From CAWAND01 sp963727915 (lineage in GTDB: Bacteria > Chloroflexota > Anaerolineae > Anaerolineales > E44-bin32), in assembly GCA_963727915.1 (NCBI GenBank), contig CAVSID010000001.1, positions 1,178,001 through 1,242,000 of the forward strand: a stretch of DNA of 64,000 nucleotides, given 5' to 3'. Positions 57,191-64,000 of the stretch are shown here, one piece after another. The notes beneath the pieces are model-generated. The model had not been told where the DNA came from and did not search any database. It was given only the letters and a program-made list of their open reading frames with translations. The position numbers and the translations under genes were made by a program. The first letter of the stretch is position 1. Each line of letters opens with the position of its first letter.

Positions 57191-59405
57191 ATGGGCTACA
57201 CCTACCTGCCGGGCACCCCGGTCGAGCTCGAGGGGCCGTTATCGCGGTTCCTTCCCCCGTTAGAGGGCGGGGTCGTCAAGGGCATCTTGGCGTCCCACGA
57301 TCCCCAATCAATGTTCGATTCTGGACCCCTTCGGGTCGTCGCCGCAATTGGTGCGGGAGGCTGCGCAGGCGGGATATGCCGTGTTGGTGGCGGTCAACAA
57401 TCCCATCGTCCGGCATGTGATGAACCAAGTGCTCCGCCCGCCAGACCCCGGAGAACTGCAGGCGGCCCTGGCTGATCTCGCCCAGCTTCCCAAGAACGGT
57501 TCTCGCCTGGAAGCCTTTCTTCTGGAGTTGTACAACACGACTTGCGCCCAATGCGGACGCACGCTGGCAGCCGACTACTTCATCTGGGATGATGAGCTCC
57601 ACGAACCCTACTTGAAAGGCTATGCCTGTCCCTTCTGCAGCCATGCCGGCGAAGAACCGACGACGGACGAGGACCGCCGTAGTGCAAGAGCCTACGAGAG
57701 GCGCGACCTCTCCTGGGCGCAGGCTCTGGAGAGTGTGGCCCCGACCGGGGATCCCGACCGCCGTCATGCCGAGGCGGCGCTGGCCGTCTATCCTGGTCGC
57801 GCACGCTACGCGCTGGTGACGTTGGTCAACAAGGTCGCCCAATTTCCCGCCGAGCGCCGTTCGGTTTCGGCGATGGATTCTCTGCTGATCGCCGCCTTCG
57901 ACGCCTCCGATAGCATGTGGGCTTACCCGGAGGGCCGGGCTCGGCCGAAGCAGCTGACGGCATCGCCACGGTTCCGGGAAACGAATGTGTGGCGTGCGCT
58001 CGAGCGCGCCGTCATTTCCTGGGTTTCGACGGAAGCCCCAGTGCCAGTCGGTATTTGGCCCGAATCGGGGATGCCACAACCGGGTGAAGTGGCGGTCTTT
58101 TCCGGGCCCGTCAGAGCACTGTCTGACACGTTGCCGCACGACCTGCCGGCGGTCGTGCTGACCATTCCGCCGCGGCCCAACCAGGCATTCTGGACGCTAT
58201 CGGCGCTCTGGGCGGGCTGGCTCTGGGGACGAGAGGCAGCCCAGCCGATTAAGGCCGCACTTCGCCGGCGCCGCTATGACTGGGCGTGGCACGCCGGTGC
58301 CTTGCAGCTGGCGGCCCACAACCTGGTGGACGCGCTTCCGGCGGAGACGCCCTGGATTGGAATCGTTCCGGAGGCGGAACCCGGTTTCGTGGCGGCCGTA
58401 GTTTCCGGCCTGGATGCGTCCGAATTGGGGCTCGAAGGCTGGAGCATCCGGGTCGACGACGCACAGGCTCAGCTGCACTGGAAGCGCCGAAGTATGCAGC
58501 CGCCCCACGGGCCGATGGATTTGACGCAGCTGGCAGACGACGTCGTGGGCGACACGCTGGGGGCGCGCGGCGAGCCCTCACCGTACCTCATTCTGCATGC
58601 AGCCGTTGGGGCGGACTGGGCCGGCAGGGGAGTCTTTCGGGCACTTTGGGAGGCAGAAGGCGGCCAGCCAGTGGCCAGCCTCAATCTGGCCCTGGAAACG
58701 GCCCTGGGGAGCCGAGCGCGCATCGTGCGCCTCGATCAGCGGCAAGAGATCGAGACGGGGCTTTTCTGGCTGACTCACCCCACGGGGACAGGACCTCCCC
58801 TGACCGATCAAGTTGAGATAACGATCCGCGACGTCATGCAGCGGGCGAAGCAGCGCGAGTTTCTGGCGTTGGATCGTGAGGTGTGCAACCAGCACCCCGG
58901 TCTTGGCACGCCGGACCGGGGGCTGGTCCGCGCTTGCGTCGAGTCCTACGGCCTTCAGGATGAGACTGGATTGTGGACGCTCAGGCCGGAGGACGAGTTC
59001 GGGGTACGAGCGGAAGATGTGCTGGGAATTCGAGGGCAGCTCCGCGACATCGGCGAGCGGCTGGGCTTCAAAGTCAGCGGGGGCTACCCGCTGGTCTGGC
59101 GGGAAGCGTCTGGCCCGGTGGCCTTCACGTTCGCGATCCTGGAGACAGCCGCTGTTCAGGAAGCGTTGGTAGCCAGCGGGCAGGGGCTGACACTGGTCAT
59201 CCCCGGCGGCCGGTCGGCGCTTCTGGCCGAGAAGGCTCGGCGAGATCCTCGATTGGCGGAGCGCTTGCGCTCTGGCGTGCGGATCCTCAAATACCGCCAC
59301 ATCCGCCGCCTGGCCGGCGACACCACGCTAACCCGAGACAATTTGATCGAACGTATGGCCGTCGACCCGCCCGAGCACGAGGACCCGCAGCTGCCGTTGC
59401 TGTGA
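57191..59405 (+). CDS. DNA-methylase-like protein of unknown function, one frameshift
   Basis: About 738 residues. After MGYTYLPGTPVELEGP a frame change near 57320 gives ILDPFGSSPQLVREAAQAGY and VLVAVNNPIVRH, which look like motif I and the next acidic/Asn turn of DNA methyltransferases. A zinc-ribbon-like insert follows (TTCAQCGRTL and YACPFCSHAG), as in DUF1156-type methylases. At the place of the catalytic NPPY stands VLTIPPRPNQAFWTLSALW, so the catalytic Asn/Asp is missing. The C-terminal half has repeated GLFWL and IRGQLRDIGERLGFKVSGGY segments. I infer a methylase fold that may have lost activity, or a different SAM- or DNA-binding role. It stands alone with its own promoter. Confidence 0.6.
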
Positions 59406-60008
59406 CTTAGCTGGTTCAGGTGGGCGCTTGACACGCTAACGTCTGACCAATGGTGTGGAGGTGGCTGCACGGCGTGCAAGGGCGGTTGGGATTTTCCGGG
59501 CCCTGCCTTGGCAAATGCAGGAATCGCGGTCCGGCCGGCAAGCAGAGGGGGTGGCCCATTATGACCTCGAATAGAGTATGAAGGGCGAAGGGCCCGCTTG
59601 GACCGCCGGCCGGGACCGCGGGCGGCAATAGTCTGTTTGATGGCGACGGCCATCACCCTGGCCGCAAGTCGGTCGACCCCAGGGCTCGCGCAGCGCCAAG
59701 GCTGGCAGCGACTTCGGCCGCCTTTTAAATCCAGCCCCCGACGTCTGTTCCGGCAACTCGGCCCTCGACACCGATTCCTACCTGCCGAACGCCAACTCCC
59801 CGTGACGTGCCGAGTTGTACACCCAAGGTGACTCCTTCCCCGACGGCGACGCCGACCCTGTTACCACTGGAACTCACAACTGCACCTTCGGTTTGGCGCG
59901 GTCCGATCATCTCAAGCACGCCGGAACAGCCCGCTGAGTGCCCGAAGCTGGACCAGGCGGCGCCGCTCAGGGCCGGTCCTGACACCGCTGCGTGTGAAGG
60001 TGAGCCGG
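59406..60008. other. 603-base gap without a clear gene
   Basis: Lies between two convergent genes. Several short readings exist on the + strand. One of them (59807 on) gives a Thr/Pro stretch, VTPSPTATPTLLPLEL, like the linkers of secreted Chloroflexota proteins. It has no signal peptide or ribosome site and could be a broken remnant. No tRNA, strong hairpin or repeat array seen. Confidence 0.35.
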
Positions 60009-63000
60009 TCAGGGTGTCGGCGTGGGCGTCTCGCTGGGAATAGGTGTAGCCGACGGCGTGGCTGTGGCCGGGACCGGGGTGTTGGAAGGTGTGGGGGTGA
60101 ACGACGGGGTGGCCGTCAGGGTGGCCGTCAGGGTGGGGGTCGGTGTCGGGGTCGGGGTGGGCGTCGGCAGCTTGACGTTCAGGTGGATGCGGACGGTGGC
60201 ACTGCCACCGCTCTTGCTGCGCACGGTCAACGCCAGGGTGATCGGACCGTTGTCGACGCCGTTCATATCCCATTCCAGCAGCTTGTCGGGCTGATCGTGC
60301 TTCGATGTGCCCTTTCCGATGTCCGGATAGCTCTTTGGATTGTTTCCCACCCCGTATTCGATGATCCAATCCTTGAAGTCTCCCGAGGCGGAGGCGCGGC
60401 CGAAGATCTCCACCGGGCCGCTGGAGATCGTACTGCCATCAGAGGGGGAAGTCAGTTCTACGATGGGGCGCGGGCTGTCCTTGGTGCAGGAGTCCTTGGG
60501 TACGAAGAAAACCGGCTTGTTCCCGTCGGTGAAGTCGTACTTCTTGGCCCACGCCTTGCCGGCGTCGTCCTCCTCGATCCACTTCTTACCCCAAGGATCT
60601 GAGATATTCAGCCCCAGCTTCTGCACGGCGAAATCGGAGCAATCCGGCGAGGCGAGCAGCTGCGAATAGCTGTCCACGTAAGCCTGTTTCCAGAGGTCTT
60701 CTTCTTTGGGCAGGGGCGGCTGGTCATGGGCGAAGAATTCCAAGCTCTGATCGGGGCACCACTCCGAGGGCTCAGTGCCCGAGACTGTGCAGATTGTCTT
60801 TTCGACAATCCCCGCCGGCCTGGTGAAAGGCGTCGGGTTGCCGCCGGTGAACTCCTGGATGGCGGCCTGCATGACCTTATTCCAGATCGGCGCCGCCCCC
60901 GTCAGGCCGGAGGTGTGCACCATCGGGGTGTAGTCGGCATTGCCGACCCAGACGCCGATGGCGACATCCGGGGTGTAGCCCAAGGTCCAGTTGTCACGGA
61001 AATCATTCGTCGTCCCGGTCTTGGCCGCCACGGGGAAAGGGAGGTTGAGATCCGAGTTGGGGCCGAAAGCCGGCGTTCTCGCCTGGTTGTCCGAGAGGAT
61101 CGACGTGATCAGGAAGGCGTGCTCGGGGCTGATCACCTGCTCGCCAGGATCAGACTGGTGCTCGTAGACCGTGTTGCCCTCGTGATCGACGATCTTGGTG
61201 ATGGCCACCGGCGGCACGCGCACTCCCTGGTTGGCGAACACGGCATAGGCGCCGGTCAATTGGAGCAGGGTGACGTCGCCTCCGCCCAGGGTGAGAGACA
61301 GGCCGTAGTCGTCGCGGGTGAAGGTGGTGATCCCCATGCGTTTGGCGAAGTTGACCAGCCCGTCTGGCTGCGGGGTGTTGGGATCGTCGTAGATGCCGAC
61401 GAAGTTGAGTGTCTTGACCGCCGGGATATTGTAGGAGTTGGCCAGCGCCGTGCGGGCCGTCACCGGACCGTGGAAGCGCTCATCGTAGTTGACCGGCTTG
61501 TAAGGCGGGCGCGGATCGTCCGGGTTGCCGGAAGGAGGAAATTCCGAGGGCACGTCCCAAATCAGAGTGGCCGGCGTCCAGCCCTTCTCGAAGGCTGCTG
61601 TGTAAGTCAGGGGTTTGATCGATGACCCGGCTGGCGAGGTTGGACGGCCATGTTGATTTGGCCGCTGATGGCTGCATTGTTGAAATCCGCCGAACCGACC
61701 ATCGCCAGGATCTCGCCGGTTGGATGGATCGAGCGCCACCAACGCGCCATCCGTGGCCCGCTTGTCGGCCAGGGCATCGATCTGGTCTTTGACGATCTGC
61801 TGCGCCTGGTCCTGAAGCTCAGGGTCGAGAGTGGTGTAGACGGTGAAACCGGAACGGTAAATCGTCTGGGGATCGTACAGATCTTCCAATTGGCTGCGGA
61901 TGTAGTTCACCCAGTGAGGATATCGGATTTGTACGTAGGGTTGGTTGAAGGAGTAGTTGGTCATTTCGGCCGCAGCGGCGCCAGCCTCTTCTGGGGTGAC
62001 GCAAATCGGCTCGCGGCTGTTGCTGACGAAGATGCAGCCCTGCTCCTGGCTGACCGACAGCATCAGCGACAACACCTGTCGTTGGCGGTTGAGAGTCACA
62101 TCACGGTTGGTGAAAACGTCATAGACCGAAGGGGCTTGCACCAATCCGGCCAGAAAAGAGGCCTGCGACGAGGGTGAGCTTGTCGGCCGAGGTGTTGAAG
62201 TAAGTCTCAGCCGCCGCTTCCACGCCGTAGGCCAGGTTGCCGTAGAAGTTCTGGTTGAGGTACAGCTCGAGGATCTCGTCTTTGGTGTAGCGACGGGTGA
62301 TCTCGGCCGCCAACAGGATCTCCCGGATCTTGCGGATCGCCGTCCGTTGTGAGCGTTCCTCAGGGGTGAACAATAGGCCGCGCGGCAATCTGCTGGGTAA
62401 TGGTGGATGCGCCGGAGACCTGGCTCCCCTCCGAGAGGTTCTGGTAGATGGCGCGGGCGATAGCCCACGGGTCGAAGCCTGGGTGGCTGTAGAAACCGGC
62501 GTCCTCGGTGGCGATGGTGGCCGCCACCAAGTAAGGCGAGATGTTGTCCAGTTTCACATAGGTTCGGCGCCCGGCGTTGGGATCGAGGATCTCGTACAGC
62601 AGGTCGCCTTTGCGGTCCAGAATGCGCGTGGTCTCAAACTGTGCGGCCTTGGATTGCAAGTCGTCGACCGCCGGCAAGGTGGAGGCCACGGCATAATACT
62701 CATAGACCCCGAAGGACAAGGCGGCGATGAGCACTGCCGTGAGGACGAATAGCCCCAGGATGGTCATACGCAATACGAGGCTGCCGCAACCGGAGAGCCC
62801 GCTCAGCCTGCCCTTCGGGCCATTGGACTGGGGCGGAGGGCATGTTGTAGGCCGCCGGTGTGACGCGGGTGGCGCCCGAGTCGCGCTCGGGGACACGCTG
62901 CGGCAGGGCCGTCTCCCCGGTCCCAGGAGGAGGGGAGTAGCCCTGTGTGCTTTATGGGGCCCGGTGGCGCCCTCCTCCGTTGCAGACGGCATCGGTGGGG

Positions 63001-63274
63001 GAGCGGCTGGGTCGGGCTCTCGCTCGCGTATGGGCTCGGGATTGGGGACTTCGGGCTCTGACTCTGCAGCGTTCAGAGATTCAGCGAACCAGCCCCCGGT
63101 GAGATCTGGCGACCCCGTCGGATGGCGGTTGGGGGACAGACGCTCGTGCTCGACCGGCTCTTCGGAGTCCGGCTTCAGCAGTCTGCGGAACCTGCGTGAT
63201 GGCTCCTCAGAGTCCGAAGGCGGTGCCTCCTGCTCCGAGTCCTCTGGGGTCTCGGGCTCATATGTCTCGGTCAT
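60009..63274 (-). CDS. Class A penicillin-binding protein (PBP1a-like), frameshifted
   Basis: About 1,080 residues; builds and cross-links peptidoglycan. Acidic Pro-rich cytoplasmic head, membrane helix MTILGLFVLTAVLIAALSF, GT51 domain (TIATEDAGFYSHPGFDP with catalytic Glu, TRRYTKDEILELYLNQNFYG), then the transpeptidase: PGSSIKPLTYTAAFEKG (Ser-x-x-Lys), NSYNIPAVKTL (SxN) and AAKTGTTNDF (KTG). A C-terminal Ig-like part (PIVELTSPSDGSTISSGPV) precedes a long Thr/Pro tail (TPSFTPTPSNTPVPATATP). Frame changes near 62385 and 62165, and a short shifted stretch near 61690. ATG 63274 sits eight bases after TGCTATAAT, so the mRNA is probably leaderless. Confidence 0.87.
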
Positions 63275-63282
63275 GGGCTGCG

Positions 63283-63291
63283 ATTATAGCA
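63283..63291 (-). promoter_or_regulatory. Extended -10 promoter of the PBP gene (leaderless)
   Basis: Minus strand TGCTATAAT, ending eight bases before ATG 63274. Confidence 0.7.
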
Positions 63292-63303
63292 TGTGCCCGG
63301 GGG

Positions 63304-63777
63304 TCAGGCGCCAGTCTTGCTCTGCACCATCATGGTCCAGTGACCACTCATGACGACGTCGTTGTCCTGGTTCATGACCTGAACCTTGATGGTAAGGCTC
63401 CCGCCGCCCATGCGAGGCAGTGCCTTGGCACCTTCGATTTCCAGGCTTACGCGGACTGTATCGCCGATGTGCACCGGGCGGCTGAATTTCCAGTCGGCGA
63501 TATCTCGCCAGAGTAGGACTGTGCCTTCTAAAATGCCCGACCGCACCGCCAGGCCGGAGGCAATGGACAACACCAGCAAACCGTGGGCGACTCGCTGGCC
63601 AAAGGCGCCCCGGGCAGCATAGACCGCGTCGGTGTGGATCGAGTTGTAGTCGCCGCTCAACCCGGCAAAACTTACGATATCGGCTTCGGTCACAGTGCGT
63701 GCTGCGGTGTCGAATTTCTGCCCGACGGCGAACTCCTCGAAATACAGGCCCCGCCGGACGATGCCGTCGTTGGTCAT
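63304..63777 (-). CDS. MaoC-like hotdog dehydratase
   Basis: 157 residues, intact. Single hotdog fold with the hydratase-2 motif in FAGLSGDYNSIHTDAVYAA (Asp and His of the catalytic pair) and GQRVAHGLLVLSIASGL. RPVHIGDTVRVSLEI and QDNDVVMSGHWTMMVQ complete the fold. It probably hydrates an enoyl-CoA. ATG 63777 has AGGAGGG seven bases upstream and is preferred over far upstream starts. It lies directly upstream of the PBP gene but with its own signals. Confidence 0.88.
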   Translation of the reverse strand: MTNDGIVRRGLYFEEFAVGQKFDTAARTVTEADIVSFAGLSGDYNSIHTDAVYAARGAFGQRVAHGLLVLSIASGLAVRSGILEGTVLLWRDIADWKFSRPVHIGDTVRVSLEIEGAKALPRMGGGSLTIKVQVMNQDNDVVMSGHWTMMVQSKTGA

Positions 63778-63826
63778 CACGCATCCCTCCTGACCCGCAT
63801 CAGAGTGGCGACATTCTAGCATGCCT

Positions 63827-63855
63827 TTGACCTTTGGCGGCCGGGTTCGTACAAT
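63827..63855 (+). promoter_or_regulatory. Promoter with leaderless start
   Basis: TTGACC (63827-63832), 17-base spacer, TACAAT (63850-63855), ending six bases before ATG 63862. Confidence 0.78.
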
Positions 63856-63861
63856 GCCTGC

Positions 63862-64000
63862 ATGCTCCCCAGCCATCCGGCTCAGGCCGATCCGCTGCCT
63901 CTCATCCTCGCCGCCGATGCACGGTTCGGTCCGTCGGACTATTTGGATGACCAGATTTGGGAGCTCACTCAATCCACCGGTGATCCTCCTTGCCTGGCGA
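63862..64000 (+). CDS. Start of a gene cut by the window end
   Basis: 46 codons are visible, beginning MLPSHPAQADPLPLILAADA and continuing FGPSDYLDDQIWEL. The start is supported by an excellent promoter whose -10 ends six bases before the ATG. No ribosome site is present, in line with a leaderless message. Too short to assign a family; no signal peptide or motif is evident. Confidence 0.6.
   Translation, partial: MLPSHPAQADPLPLILAADARFGPSDYLDDQIWELTQSTGDPPCLA

Noticed and set aside
60112..60140. Tandem CCGTCAGGGTGG repeat as a regulatory or CRISPR-like repeat
   Set aside because: It lies in the coding sequence of the Thr/Pro tail of the penicillin-binding protein, and there are only two copies.
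1..64000. CRISPR array, rRNA genes, transposase-type insertion sequences
   Set aside because: No evenly spaced repeats, no rRNA-like blocks and no transposase motif were seen on either strand.

Overview
The window looks like a chromosomal piece of a high-GC member of the Chloroflexota (Anaerolineae-like). This is an inference from gene content: an Agl23-type glycosyltransferase fused to an NHL propeller, an alpha-glucan phosphorylase with the DUF3417 N-terminus, a small GTPase/DUF4388/multi-GAF kinase cluster, a group 3b-type NiFe hydrogenase, and Thr/Pro-rich tails on surface proteins. No rRNA is present and only one tRNA. Many genes read through two or more frames, usually at short homopolymers. 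I treat most of these as sequencing indels and give whole-gene spans.

Layout. 0-4.2 kb: end of a trehalose synthase/phosphatase fusion, a class III aminotransferase and a two-subunit CoA-transferase. 4.2-9 kb: an HTH-less cNMP-binding protein with a NifU-like protein, then a peptide-type ABC permease pair whose second member continues in frame into an M28 peptidase domain. 9-14.7 kb: a second HTH-less cNMP-binding protein heading a hydrogenase operon (Fe-S, diaphorase, small and large subunits, protease), then a small coiled-coil protein. 15-20.3 kb: a PleD-like diguanylate cyclase, the Agl23-NHL protein and an ICMT-like methyltransferase.

20.4-28.0 kb: an integrative element of about 7.6 kb, lower in GC over its left two thirds, inserted at the 3' end of tRNA-Asn(GTT) and bounded by a perfect 39-bp direct repeat. 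It carries a tyrosine integrase, an excisionase-like HTH/zinc-ribbon protein, a broken HUH Rep gene, an XRE regulator with a tandem operator, a small SAM methyltransferase, a membrane protein, an unknown protein, and an EcoRI-type adenine methylase next to a DUF262-HNH nuclease (a probable restriction-modification pair).

28-35 kb: small membrane proteins, a GNAT acetyltransferase, and a TPP-riboswitch-controlled thiamine operon (thiN, thiB-, thiP- and thiQ-like, DUF402). 35-44 kb: a signalling cluster (CheY-like receiver, giant GAF histidine kinase, receiver-GGDEF, small GTPase, DUF4388). 44-49.5 kb: DUF5698/DUF2179-type proteins, glycogen phosphorylase and a LmbE deacetylase. 49.6-55.8 kb: a diguanylate cyclase, fabI, mpg, an epimerase, a membrane metalloprotease and an M20 peptidase. 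55.8-64 kb: a lipoprotein, a DNA-methylase-like protein, a class A penicillin-binding protein, a MaoC-like protein and the start of one more gene.

Two regulatory themes run through the window. Six near-perfect TTGTGA-N6-TCACAA palindromes (CRP/FNR type) occur, five of them between genes. Several genes have a good -10 box only 6-8 bases before ATG, which points to leaderless mRNAs.
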